A stretch of 64,000 nucleotides of DNA from Adineta steineri (taxonomy: Eukaryota; Rotifera; Eurotatoria; Adinetida; Adinetidae). Within the stretch, counting starts at the first letter, position 1, and the number at the start of each line of letters is the position of its first letter. Below the pieces are notes generated by a model. That model made no database searches, was not told the DNA's origin, and saw only the letters and a list, made by a program, of their open reading frames with translations. The stretch covers positions 1 through 64,000 of the forward strand of contig CAJNOI010000252.1 of assembly GCA_905250115.1 (NCBI GenBank), written 5' to 3'. This document shows, piece by piece, positions 12,320 to 23,223 of the stretch. Made by a program: the position numbers and the translations under genes.

Positions 12320-15301
12320 TCAATGAGTTATTTGAGATAGTCTTTTAAAAATTTTGTCTGCTACTTTATCCCAAGTATAATATTCTGCATGTTTTCGACA
12401 TGTTTGAGATTTTCTTTTAAGTTCTGTTCGATTAGTATATGCTTGATACATATTTTGTGATAATGATTGAATGTTCGGTTCTGCCCATATTGGTTGTATT
12501 GCAGTTTTTGATCCAAACACACTCATTTTTCCGCAAGGATTTCTAAAACATTCGGTGACTTTTGCATCTATATAATAAGCACATTCATCTGGACAAAAGT
12601 CTAATGCAGGACCATATTTTGTGACAATAGGCGGTAATCCTGCAGCCATAGCTTCAAGTGTTGATATTCCAAAACCTTCACCTCTATACGAAGCAACATA
12701 AACATCAACACTTTTGTATAATCGAATCATATCCATATCAGTCATCTGATGATGTAGAATAATTACTTCTGGAGATAATGGTTTCTTTTTAAATTTCCTC
12801 AGTACATCTTCTGAAGAATCTCCATAAATTGAATGAATTATTAATGTAACATCGTCTTTACTTGAAAATCGAGCATTATATGCCTGAAGTAATACATCAA
12901 ATCCTTTTCGAGATACTTCTCCTCCAATACTTAAGAATTTGAAAGTTTTTTTCGTATTTAATGGAAATGATAATAATGTCAAATTGAACTTCTCCGTAAA
13001 TACACCATGAGGAAATACATGAATTTTGTTTTTATCTATGCCATTTGCTATATACGAACTTTTCCCATATTCACTTGGTGCCCATAATTCATCGGTTTTG
13101 TTCTGAAAACATCGTAGCCAATCAATGGGAATCGCATGTAGTTCCCATGGTTGTTGGTGCACTAGTATTTCTCCCTCAGATACATCATTTAAATTTGGCG
13201 GCCAAGTATTTCTAAATATTACTGTCTTGTTCTTAGAAAATAATAATTGTTTAGAAATTGATTTTTGATATTTTTCTATATAAGCATCTTGACGGAGGAA
13301 GAATGAATAGACTAATAAAGTTTCGAAAGCTGTTTCATGCGGATGTGCTGTTCTAACAATCGGTTTCATAGAGATAAGTAAATTTTTGTATGTAATTAAT
13401 GATAAGAACATTTTACGATTAACAGAAGCAAATCCACTTCTTTCGAAAAAGCGACCATCCATTACTAAATGGATTTTTCGAGATTTTTCTTCTGAACATT
13501 GTAAAATATTTTCAGGTAAAATGAAAGCATTGTGTTCCATTCCGGATATAGACAATCTTTGTCCTTCGCAAGAATGTGAAAAAATATCAGGTCCAGGAAT
13601 AAACCATTTTGAAGTATTAGTATTTTCTTTGCGGAATCCAATAGTTGAACCAATCAATCCAAAAGCATTTGTAAATTTATTTATTTTTGAAAAATATATT
13701 TTTATTTCATTGTTCGAACGTAAAATTTCCAAATTGATATTTCCGGATGCAAAAAAGATTCTTTGTTTTATATAATCAATTTGGATTAGACACGTGAAAT
13801 TTTCTTTATTAAAATTAAATTCATCGATTCCTTCATGTCTATGCAGGATGATATATTGATTCAGCGTTTTCAACCCAATAAATTCGATCTCATATTTACT
13901 GTTGAATTTTCCGTTCAATTGAAGAAACGAATCTGAGTAGATTGTATAAATACCAGGTTTAGCTTTATCGTTGGCTAGAGATAAGAACACATTTTGACCA
14001 TCGAAACTCATTGTACCAGTATTATTCCAATACATTTCCGTTTTGTATGGATCATCGGTTAATCTGTGTTTCAAAGAGTTGTTAAAAAGAATTGTATATT
14101 GTTTAGCGATATTGTCCCAAGTCCAATTTTTCACCGATTCACGACCATTCTTACTAAACATTTTCATTCGTGTCTGATTTGTTAGAAATGTGATAATTGA
14201 TTCTGTTATAATTTTATCATCGTCGAATGAAACTATAAGACTTTTATCATCGGTCAAAATTTCATGAGAAAATATATTCGGTGTCGAAATAATAGGTAAA
14301 CCATATGACATAGCATTTAACAAAGTGACAAAAGTCAATATAGTTTTATCAAGAACTGAAATATAAGCGTTTGCTCGTTTATATAAGGCATTTAATTCAT
14401 TGGTCGACATAGATTTATTTGTCCACGTCACTTTATCTTCAACTTGAACATTTTTCACTGCTTGAGAAAGATTTGAATTTATTGTAAGAGATTCTTGAAC
14501 AATAATTAATAGATACAAATTAGGAATTTTCGAAATTATGGATTTAAGATTGAGAATTAATCGTTTGCAATCTTCATTTGGATGATTTGAAATAATTGAA
14601 AGTAATACAAAATCTGTATCTTTATATTTTGATAATATTTCAATTGATTTGAAATCTTTCGAAGACTTTGGTATGGATATTCCATATGGAATATGTAAAA
14701 TTTTCTTTTCTTCAACTCCACATGTGTGAACTAAACTATGATAATCAAACCAAGTAAGAACAATTAAGTATGCACCATGATTTGACATGTATCTGACAAG
14801 ACCTATCACTTCTAAGCTTGGATTGACTAAGCAGGAATGCAAGATGTAATATACTTTGACATTCAAAGAGAGTTTACATCCTAGATGAGCTAACTGCCAC
14901 ATATTTGAAGAAACTTCAAAATCTTGAATTATAACAATAGAAGTAAAATTATTATCATAAATATACTTCGCAAAAGTCTCATTAATTATCGTTGAGGACT
15001 GATCATATCTTCGGAGTGCAAAGGTGTGTAAATTGCATGAAGAATGAAAGTCTTTCAATGTTTGTAGCGAAGAAATAAGATTTTTTGTAAATTCCATCTT
15101 CAAATAATCGGATGAATCCCTTGTTAATATTACTGCTACTTGACATCTTTGTATTTTACTTATTTCTCTTCCGATATTATTAAATAGAAGCTTCACATTT
15201 GTTGAATAATTATTGTATATTGGTATAAAAAGTAATCCAACAATAATAAAAACTAATAAGACACGTGTGCCAACAGGTGCGATATCTTTACAACATACCA
15301 T
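12320..15301 (-). CDS. Type II membrane protein with two GT4-family glycosyltransferase domains
   Basis: A single 993-residue frame without introns. Residues of about 12-30 (RVLLVFIIVGLLFIPIY) form a signal anchor, suggesting a Golgi/ER lumenal enzyme. Residues of about 60-420 form a first GT-B domain with a glycosyltransferase group 1 C-terminal half (LLNAMSYGLPIIST), lacking the usual first Glu of the E-x7-E motif. Residues of about 430-610 form a beta-rich linker I cannot assign. Residues of about 620-993 form a second GT4 domain with HVFPHGVFTEKF, LSIGGEVSRKGFDVLL and an intact E-x7-E (GEGFGISTLEAMAAGLPP). The family transfers sugar from a nucleotide donor with retention. The second domain looks catalytic and the first may be degenerate or regulatory. 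The tandem architecture and lack of introns suggest an ancient bacterial origin or retro-origin. The acceptor is unknown. Confidence 0.85.
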   Translation of the reverse strand: MVCCKDIAPVGTRVLLVFIIVGLLFIPIYNNYSTNVKLLFNNIGREISKIQRCQVAVILTRDSSDYLKMEFTKNLISSLQTLKDFHSSCNLHTFALRRYDQSSTIINETFAKYIYDNNFTSIVIIQDFEVSSNMWQLAHLGCKLSLNVKVYYILHSCLVNPSLEVIGLVRYMSNHGAYLIVLTWFDYHSLVHTCGVEEKKILHIPYGISIPKSSKDFKSIEILSKYKDTDFVLLSIISNHPNEDCKRLILNLKSIISKIPNLYLLIIVQESLTINSNLSQAVKNVQVEDKVTWTNKSMSTNELNALYKRANAYISVLDKTILTFVTLLNAMSYGLPIISTPNIFSHEILTDDKSLIVSFDDDKIITESIITFLTNQTRMKMFSKNGRESVKNWTWDNIAKQYTILFNNSLKHRLTDDPYKTEMYWNNTGTMSFDGQNVFLSLANDKAKPGIYTIYSDSFLQLNGKFNSKYEIEFIGLKTLNQYIILHRHEGIDEFNFNKENFTCLIQIDYIKQRIFFASGNINLEILRSNNEIKIYFSKINKFTNAFGLIGSTIGFRKENTNTSKWFIPGPDIFSHSCEGQRLSISGMEHNAFILPENILQCSEEKSRKIHLVMDGRFFERSGFASVNRKMFLSLITYKNLLISMKPIVRTAHPHETAFETLLVYSFFLRQDAYIEKYQKSISKQLLFSKNKTVIFRNTWPPNLNDVSEGEILVHQQPWELHAIPIDWLRCFQNKTDELWAPSEYGKSSYIANGIDKNKIHVFPHGVFTEKFNLTLLSFPLNTKKTFKFLSIGGEVSRKGFDVLLQAYNARFSSKDDVTLIIHSIYGDSSEDVLRKFKKKPLSPEVIILHHQMTDMDMIRLYKSVDVYVASYRGEGFGISTLEAMAAGLPPIVTKYGPALDFCPDECAYYIDAKVTECFRNPCGKMSVFGSKTAIQPIWAEPNIQSLSQNMYQAYTNRTELKRKSQTCRKHAEYYTWDKVADKIFKRLSQITH

Positions 15302-16076
15302 CCTTGTATGATATTATCCTTGTGCAATACGACAACCGCCACGTGAAGGATACCGCTCTCGGTTTTTATGGCAATATTTTTTTTTCTTTTCCTTGCGTTG
15401 TAACTTCGATCGTTACATGTGCATATTCGTTTTCTCTTCTGTTCTGTTCTCTTCTCATGCATAACGAGTAACTTACTGTGATTACTCCATAGATATGTGT
15501 AAAAGAAAAGTAATCACTTTTCAAAATTATTATTGCGTTACCTTACCTTATTATTTCTTTCACTTTTTATTATTGATTTTATGTTATATATTTTCTTATC
15601 ATTGTTATCAAAAAATGAAATCAGAAATTGTCTTCTTTTCCATTCGAAGAATGTTATCATTGATGTAAAAATAAATGCACTAATAGAATCATATTGAATG
15701 TATCAAAAAATTAAAGTGATTGAATACTCTTAAAATTGTCTATTGTTTTGTAATGGTTAGATTATGAAAATGTTCATACGACTTGACTAATATTGAGTAA
15801 ATTAATTATAATTAATAATTGAAAGTAACAGTTCAATACTAAATTAAACGATACTATTCTAAAAATAATGGTCGATAGATTTCTTGTAGTATTATAATAG
15901 TTTATTGAGAACTAAGATATATAAAAATACACGTCACAACAAAAAACAAAAAAGTATAATGATATTTTTTGTATATTTTCAGGAATAAAAGGTTTCTTTT
16001 CGAATACCATGTAATGTAAGGTTCGGAATAAATATAATGAAAAAATTTAGTCTTGTACAAAGACCTGACGAGCTTC
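15302..16076. other. Intergenic, no supported gene
   Basis: It lies upstream of the glycosyltransferase. Overlapping short frames on both strands at 15253-15471 are shadows of the 5' region. The rest is AT-rich and without signal. Confidence 0.5.
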
Positions 16077-16230
16077 TCAAGGACGATAATACTTCGCGTA
16101 AGCTGCGCATATACCGAAGCCACAAAGAAACACTATGGTACCAATAACTATTCCAGCAATAGCTCCACCCGATACTCCTGACTTTGATTTGTTGTGCTTT
16201 GGATAAACCTCGTGAAATTTCACTCTTAGT
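16077..16230 (-). CDS. C-terminal exon of a small single-span membrane protein (partial)
   Basis: In the minus frame ending at the TGA at 16079-16077 the product reads ...VKFHEVYPKHNKSKSG, then a glycine-zipper membrane helix (GAIAGIVIGTIVFLCGFGICA) and a short cytosolic tail AYAKYYRP. An acceptor-like CTAAG lies at the 5' edge (near 16231) and a telomere-like palindrome lies directly upstream, so the palindrome may be in the preceding intron. I could not find a phase-compatible upstream exon. The short juxtamembrane plus helix plus tail pattern is usual for the last exon of a type I surface protein. It may be a live gene end or a remnant. Confidence 0.45.
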
Positions 16231-16245
16231 TGTTGTTGTTATTGT

Positions 16246-16298
16246 TTTGAGGGTGTGGGTATTCTATTCATTCTACATCCACATTTTCATCCATACCT
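16246..16298. repeat. Telomere-like palindrome (copy 7)
   Basis: TTGAGGGTGTGGGTAT with a looser right arm CATCCACATTTTCATCCATACC. It sits just 5' of the membrane-helix exon on the minus strand. Confidence 0.6.
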
Positions 16299-16517
16299 TC
16301 ATCGATACTTAAGAATTTCTTACTAGTTGATTGTATCATTGCCAAGATTGTATTATCAATCGATATATATTAATACTTACTTTTGTTTCACTTAATAAAT
16401 ACAGTTCCTATGAAAAGACATTACAGAACAAACCTGATTCTCTTGCTTGCATCATACATTTATGATTGCATAAGATGAATATTTTCTTTGTATTACGTAA
16501 TTCCGAAGAAAAATTAC

Positions 16518-16522
16518 AAAAA
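16518..16522 (-). terminator. RNA polymerase III terminator of the tRNA
   Basis: A run of five T on the minus strand lies about 7 nt after the discriminator base of the tRNA, as expected for Pol III termination. Confidence 0.6.
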
Positions 16523-16529
16523 TGAATCA

Positions 16530-16601
16530 TAGCAGTGGATAGTTTTGATCTATCGACCTTCGGATTATGAGACCAACGCGCTACCTCTGCGCCACACTGC
16601 T
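16530..16601 (-). tRNA. tRNA-Met (CAT) with initiator-like acceptor and T arms
   Basis: A 72-nt cloverleaf without intron: acceptor AGCAGTG/CACTGCT plus A, D arm TGGCGCAGAGGTAGCG, anticodon loop CTCATAA, T arm GATAG-ATCAAAA-CTATC. A-box (TGGCGCAGAGG) and B-box (GATCAAAAC, a GWTCRANNC match) are present. The A1:T72 pair and A at positions 54 and 60 are hallmarks of eukaryotic initiator tRNA. The anticodon stem (TTGGT/TCCGA) lacks the three G:C pairs of initiators and resembles elongator tRNA-Met. CCA is not encoded. Identity as methionine is firm; initiator versus elongator is not. Confidence 0.9.
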
Positions 16602-16630
16602 GGTATATATTTTCGAATGAGTAGTACAAA

Positions 16631-17096
16631 ATTATAGAATAGTAATTACTCGATATTATACAATATCAACTGTTGATTACCTATGAAAAGCATCAGTTAT
16701 CTCTTTTAGATATTAAAATTAGTATGCAAATTATTGTTTTGACTCGAAAGAATTAATCAAATAGTAGAAATATACTTGCTCTATAATCTTATGTTATTTA
16801 ATTTCTATTTTCTTTCTAACAAAAGTATCTTTATCATTATTCTTTTTCGAATTTTCGTTATTTTAGTTCCTGTTTTCAAAGAGAATCATTTGGATAGAAT
16901 CCAATTTGTAAAGATAGCATTTTGCCTATATCTTTTATAACATCATTAATAATCGAGAATGTTTCTAGTATACTTTTTATTTATTATCGCTATCGGTTTG
17001 TAATGATGAACTTTATGTGTGGAGTATAACCTCATCATGTCGAAACTTCTATGTTTTATTGTTATTACAAATATACAGAACAATCAATGAACAAAA
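16631..17096. other. Stretch without a supported gene
   Basis: AT-rich sequence with no open frame carrying a motif. Confidence 0.5.
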
Positions 17097-17160
17097 TGTG
17101 GGTGTCGGTATGGGTGTGAGTGAAGATTTTGAATGAGTAGAATACTGACACCCACACCCT
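17097..17160. repeat. Telomere-like palindrome (copy 8)
   Basis: TGTGGGTGTCGGTATGGGTGTG pairs with TGACACCCACACCCTA across a loop of about 25 nt. Confidence 0.8.
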
Positions 17161-17304
17161 ACGACAAGGAATTAACTTTGATAAACAGAAAAGCTTAAGA
17201 ATTGCTAAATATGTTATTACAATAGTGGTTGTTATCAATTTTGCTGTTTATATTTCACAATTAATTAAACTTCATGTTTTTATTGATAAAACTGAAAAAC
17301 GAAA

Positions 17305-17359
17305 TTGAGTGTGAGTGTGGTTTTGTTTCTTCATTATTCATACCCACATCCTCAAGATG
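17305..17359. repeat. Telomere-like palindrome (copy 9)
   Basis: TTGAGTGTGAGTGTGG with right arm CATACCCACATCCTCAAGATG. It lies about 240 nt downstream of the UBA-NYN gene stop. Confidence 0.75.
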
Positions 17360-17599
17360 AGTTTATGTTCCTGCAAGTAATAGTTGACTATTATTTTCAA
17401 ATAATTTTTTTTCATTGTGTACACATCTGTGTTAACGATGAGGTGATATTAACTTATAGCGATCAGTAATAAGAACTAGATATTTGATTAAGAAAAAAAA
17501 ATCAATTTTCATGTTTTATTTTATAAATACAATTGAAAAAAAAATGAAATAAAAAGAAATATAATATCTTGATTAAAAGAATAAACTACATTTAAATGT

Positions 17600-19400
17600 T
17601 TATATATCAATCTTGGCAATACGACGTACAAGTTCATCGAAATTGAAATGAGTTTTAACTGTTGTTGATGATGATGGTGATGCGTTTGTTATCATGCCTG
17701 TTGTTTCTTCGTTATTGATTAAATCAGGTGTTAAAACCATAATACAATGTGCGAACCAATTCTTTGGTTTCACAAGTAAACATCCTTCACGTTGTAACTA
17801 TAATTATAGATTTATAAGAAATAAATAAAAAAAAGTATATTCAATCAACTTACAAGTACAGCTAAAGCTCGATCCGATGTAATAACAATTGTACGTTTGT
17901 TTTTTTCATGATTTTCAGGTCGACGAACTATATCTACTAACATATCATCAGTTGTTTTATATGTTGGTTGAGCACTTGTAACTTTAACGGTATCAATTTG
18001 ATCTAATTGACGTGTTAAATCATAAATAAGTTCAACATTTGGTATATGCATCTGTTGATTCCATGCTGCAGCTACTTCTCCTATAGCACGTTCAGTTTTT
18101 TTACCAGCTCGATTTAAACATAAACGACGAAGAGAATCAACAACAAACATCATATTATTTCCATCAAGATAAACTTGTTCAATATCACGTGGCCAATCTT
18201 CTCGTTGATTTATTGTTATATAAGCATTATGAATATCAGCTACTGAAGCTCGTTCTTCTCGATGATGACAACGTTTATCTTTTTTTTCTTGCATTCGAGT
18301 TTGTGTTAATTCAATTGAACCATTGCATTCATGAAATGTTGCTAATACTTTTCTTGGATTACCATGTACACCAGCTAAGCGGAGTTTTTTAAGATTTTCA
18401 AGATCATCCGAACTGAAATCATGTCGTTTTCTACATGTTTCATTATCTTCTTGTGTTGCCATTGCTGGTGATGTACTTCGATGTTCTTTTCGTTTGAGAT
18501 GTTTCTCTTGTCGTTCTTGTACAAGTTGTTTAACAACATCGATGTCTCCATTTGATTTTTCTAATAAACGTGCTAAAATTCGTTTATTTTTTATTGGAAA
18601 ACCTTCAGCTTCAAGTTGAGCAATTTGATTTGCATATTTTGTATCACATTCAGCAAATTTTGCCTTTATTTCAATGATCTATTATTATTATTGACATATT
18701 CTATCTACTATCTTTATACTTTAAAACACAAAACTTACCTTGTTAACATCACCTTCATGTTTCTCCAATAATCGAAGTACCCATGGACGATCTACATTAA
18801 TACCAGACGTAGCTAATTGAGCTAATTGACTTGCATATTTTGTTTTCAATTCTTCTCGTCGTTGACATCGAGATGTACTAGTATCTCGATCTTCATGACA
18901 ATGTTTTGTTTCAACGTCTTGTATAAATTTGTTAACTTTTTCTAGGTCACCATCAAAACGTTCCATTGTTTTTAATAAACGGAAACGTTTACATGATTGA
19001 ATTGATGGATGTTCCTGTTGTAATGTTGTTATTGCTGGACCAAAACGTGTTTCAAGTGATTCCCATTTATTACAACGAGCTTCACGTTGACTAAGACGTG
19101 CACAAACCTGATCAAGAAATATATATATATATAAGAAATATATTATGCTAAAATATAATTTTTAATTTAGTTTTTTTTACGTTGATATATGAATATCAAA
19201 CAACCTCTATTCCCCCGCATCAGAGGTATTCGCGGGCTGATTTATATATATTTTATATTAAAAAAAAAGAATTATACCTTATCAAAATCTCCACCATGTC
19301 GTTGTAACATGTGTGTTAATTTGTTTTCATTTATGTGTGGAAAACGTTCCTTGAGCATGGTTAATTGTTCAGTATTTTGTTGTTGTTCGTTTGTAGACAT
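17600..19400 (-). CDS. UBA-like repeats fused to an NYN/YacP-like PIN nuclease domain
   Basis: Four exons join in phase 0: 19400-19278, 19107-18739, 18678-17854 and 17797-17600 (introns 170, 60 and 56 nt), giving 504 residues. At least four UBA/CUE-like three-helix repeats can be seen: LKERFPHINENKLTHMLQ, LATSGINVDRPWVLRLLEKH, LEAEGFPIKNKRILARLLEK and KLRLAGVHGNPRKVLATFHE, separated by charged coiled segments. From about residue 334 an NYN/PIN-type fold follows, with VYLDGNNMMF (Asp336), TTDDMLVDIV (Asp408/409) and TIVITSDRAL (Asp433). These are the acidic positions expected for metal-dependent RNA cleavage in NYN_YacP proteins. The last exon closes the domain and adds a Ser/Thr linker and a C-terminal helix. 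Inference: a cytosolic ribonuclease guided by ubiquitin-type binding. I do not recognise a named orthologue. Confidence 0.82.
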
Positions 19401-20211
19401 GTTTGCTTTGTATAAAGAATAATATGAATAGAGAACAACAGAAAAAGTATCGCTTTATATACTCAATAAATGAGTAATCTTTGTAACTTACGCAATACAG
19501 GTGAAATACTATTACTAATTCTCTTCTGAGCCAATCAAATACTTTTGTCGACGTGGCAAACAATTTTTACATTGAAATGCTATCTTATTCAAACAATGAT
19601 GACTCATTCAGGTAAACATTTTGTACTTACGAAACCTCTATGAGACAAAACATCAGAATTTTCTTATTTTTCTAGAATGAAATTTACTATGATTATGAGT
19701 CATCTTTATCAATGATGTAGTTGCAACACTTTGTATCGATTGTATGTGATTCATTCAAATATAATCGACAGAAAACTATTAAATGATAAAAACCTGTTTG
19801 AATATTTAAAATACATAAATAAAATAAAGATAAAATAAATTTTTTAGAATAAATATGATCTGTTCTTCAGAAAAACCAAAAACAATACATTTATTCATGA
19901 TGCGGTAAAATTTTTTATTGAATTGATATTGCAATTTAATCAAACGACAATAAAATGTTCAACAACATCATTATAAGTCGTTGTCGAATTTGAAAAATCT
20001 GTTTTTAGTTTGTCCTTTTTTCATATGATATTAAAATATTTTATCAGTATACAAATAATACTTTATTTATATTTTACGCACGACTATATTGTTAAATTAG
20101 AAGAATTTTATTTTAAAACTTATTATGTATAATATTAAAACTTGTTTTTTTTTCTCTATTTTTATTTTTTGTAAAGATTAAGTCATTTTAATCAGTTTCG
20201 TCCATCACATT
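19401..20211. other. Intergenic, no supported gene
   Basis: It lies upstream of the UBA-NYN gene and is very AT-rich with homopolymer runs. No motif-bearing frame. Confidence 0.5.
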
Positions 20212-20301
20212 TAAGGGTGTGGATGTGGGTATGAGATGAGAGTGTGGGTTTATCCTCCTCAAACATACATATACCCACACCGACACCCGCCCACACCCTT
20301 A
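20212..20301. repeat. Telomere-like palindrome (copy 10, compound)
   Basis: AAGGGTGTGGATGTGGGTATG plus an inner AGTGTGGGTTT, facing ATACCCACACCGACACCC and CCCACACCCTTAA. The outer ends AAGGGTGTGG/CCACACCCTT pair exactly. It lies about 140 nt past the NHL stop at 20443. Confidence 0.85.
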
Positions 20302-20442
20302 ACGTTTATTTGTTGTAGTTTTTTAATCAAAGTTATTAAGTTAAATTCAGTTCTCAAGAAAAAAAAATCCCAGAAGACTTTGCATTATTCTTTTATTCAA
20401 TACAAAAAACTTTTTTTCTTTATTTCAAAATCAAAATTTTAT

Positions 20443-22484
20443 TCACAAAATTATTTTAAATTTTTGAATTCGATCATTTTCCGAATCAGCAACATAAAGA
20501 TTTTCTTCACTATCGAATGATAAACCCATGGGATAATTCAATTGATTTGATTGATTTCCATAACCATTTCCACCGACAATAACTTCACCTTCTTCTTCTC
20601 CTTCACACCAACGCATTACTCGATGATTATAACGATCTGCCACATAGATTTGACCCATATGATCAACAATCACCCCTTCAGGATGATTTAGTTGTTTGAG
20701 ACTATTTCCTTGACCATTTCCTCCAGCCACAATCATTCCTTCTTTTGCATCTTTTTTCCATTTCATCACACGATGATTGTTCCAATCTGATATATAGAGG
20801 GAATGATATTCATCAATAAAAATAAAAGTAGGTTTATTAAGTTGATTAAGATGATTTCCTTGACCATTTCCACCTGCAACTAATTCACCTATTTCATCTC
20901 CTTGTTTCCATCGTCTTACTTCATGATTGTGAATATCAGCAATATAAATAAATCCATTTTCATCGATTGCGAGACCAAAAGGATAAGTATTTCGATTAGT
21001 AATTTGTTGATTTGTTTGATTTTTATAAAAATATCGAATTACTCGTTGGTTAAAAAATTCCGAAATAATAAAACAATTGTTTTTTTTATCAAAAATTATA
21101 TTTGTTGGACCATCCAATTGATTATTTTGATTTTCTTTTCCATTTTCGCCTGCAATGATTTGACCAGTATTTGAATTCAATTCCCATTTAACAATACGAT
21201 TATTCCAACAATCAGCAATATAAATTGATTTATCATTATCAATAAACATCCCATAAGGACTAGAGAGTTGATTTAATTCCTGTCCATTTCTATTTCCATT
21301 TCCTCCAGCAACAGTAATTCCAAATTGTTGATATTTATTCTTTTTTGTTTGATCTTCTTCTAAAATAAAAGATTTTCTTTTTATTCAAGATCTTTTTCAT
21401 TATTTTTAAATCAAAGAAGGGCGCAAATGAGAAGAAATATTTGTATGACCAATAATTTTATAAATTCTCAGAAAATTTGATTTTCATGAAAAAAAGACGA
21501 AATAAAAATAAATAATTAAGAAAATGATTTGAAATTTCTATAATATAGATAAATGTTTCGAATAATTTCTATAGGTGAAATGATGATATTATTTGTGAAA
21601 GAGATTTTTTGTTAAATAATTAATCATAATATAGAGGAAGATTTGAAAATATTTTCCTATGATCAAAAATAAAATAAATCTAATTGATTGATTAACAATC
21701 CTTTAAATACTTGTTTTCGATTGTGAAAAAATATTTATTTTAATTAGAAAATAAAAAATTTCTTCTTATTCTCTTTCTCGTAGAGAAGAGTCCAATAAAC
21801 ATAAATTGTTTGCTTGACTGTGTCTCCGCAGGGTCAAAAAAACATCGAAAATTGTTTTTTCGAAAAAGATATTTGTAGAGGTTTTTCGATACTAAGAGTT
21901 CGAATCTGAGGTCTGGTGGGTGATCACGATGAAGGAGGAGGGTAAAGAGGGTGCATAGATAAAAAAAACATCGAAAACCTATTTTCCACGATTTTCAGTT
22001 GTTTTTTCAGTAAATGTGAAGAGGATGCATTTTGATGAGAAACACCTAAGCTAGTCCTCGAACGAGCATTACTTGTAAATTAATCTTCAAAAAATATTGT
22101 AAATGAAAAACGTTGTTACTCTTCATGAAAATTTTTATTCTGAATATTTATTTAAGAATATTCTCAATGGGAAAAATAATTCTAAAACGATGGGTGAAAT
22201 TTCTTTTCAATGCTATATTAAGTCGTATAAAAATAGTAAAGATCACATTATGAATATTGTTTTAAGAGAAATTGTTACTTAATTGATAAAAATAATTGAT
22301 GAGAAAGTTCTATCTCAATCTGAAAGTCGATGAAACTATTCTTTAGACAGAATTACTGTTACTGTTATTTAATGAAGCATACCTTGTTTTATTTGAGATT
22401 GAGTTGGCATTTTATATAGTATTGTTATTGGATTCTTTGGTACAATCACTGTACTAATTGTAGAATAATTTGATTGATAGAAAT
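20443..22484 (-). CDS. NHL-repeat beta-propeller protein (5' end unresolved)
   Basis: The main exon 21359-20443 encodes about six NHL blades with AGGNGxGNxxNQLxxPxGI, IYIADxxNHRVMRW and a terminal LYVADSENDRIQKFKIIL. An exon at 22484-22383 joins in phase (overhang G plus AA) across a 1,023-nt intron and adds an extracellular-looking linker with NYSTISTVIVPKNPITILYK. The paralogue at 23224 has a cytosolic leader and membrane anchor on preceding exons. I do not find an equivalent directly upstream here; a candidate minus-strand membrane exon at 25522-25623 is phase compatible but lies beyond the opposite-strand gene. NHL propellers act as ligand-binding surfaces. The exposed side is probably extracellular. 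Confidence 0.75.
21830..22080. repeat. GC-richer insert inside an NHL intron
   Basis: Compared with the surrounding intron this stretch is richer in G and carries AAAAAAACATCGAAAA twice (near 21838 and 21963), with AGGAGGAGGGTAAAGAGGG between them. It looks like a small inserted repeat or mobile-element remnant; I cannot assign a family. Confidence 0.35.
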
Positions 22485-23223
22485 CTTAATAAAAAGAAAA
22501 TGTAATGATTTTATTTGACAATAATACAAAAAAAAAATAAATAATTTAGATTAGAAGAACTATTGTTTTAGTTTTTGAAATAATTTAATGTAGGAATATT
22601 AGGGGTTGAAATCAGCTAGAAACAGGGTTATTAGATGATACACTTGAAAATCCGGAGAGATTTTTAAGGATTATTTTAATTCCTTAAAGTTCAGTTTTTC
22701 AACAGAAGTATCAATAGTCTTAATATAAATCTCTACAAAATAAATTTTAATGAAAATATGTCAAAAGATAGTTAACTTAACATAATAATAAATCATAAAC
22801 TATACACTTACATATTAAATAATACGTTGTTTTTTAGAAAATATCCGAAAACTGGAAAATCCAGAAAAACTTTCAAAATCTGGAGGATCTGGCTAACCTG
22901 ACTAGAATTGATTTATCGTTTTCACAGTTTATTTCAACAAGATCATGGGGGTGTGACGAATTTCATCCATCATCATCTCTTCTATATTCTTGTATGTACA
23001 TACACATCGGTCATTTCTCTTTCTTTGTTTCCGTGTTCAATTTCTTTCGTGACCGTTTCGCCTCATTGGCGATATATAATCAGTTATTGTTCTTTCTTCT
23101 CTCTTCGTTTTCTTATCCGTTCATCATTATTTTTATATTCATTCTTAAAATAAAATATTTTCGAAACAGATTTAATTTTCGTCATTATTATTTAAGAAAA
23201 GATTAACAAATTGAACATATTCA

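Noticed and set aside
16408-16629. 73-codon minus-strand open frame
   Set aside because: It overlaps the tRNA-Met on the same strand and contains no protein motif; it is a by-product of the tRNA gene.
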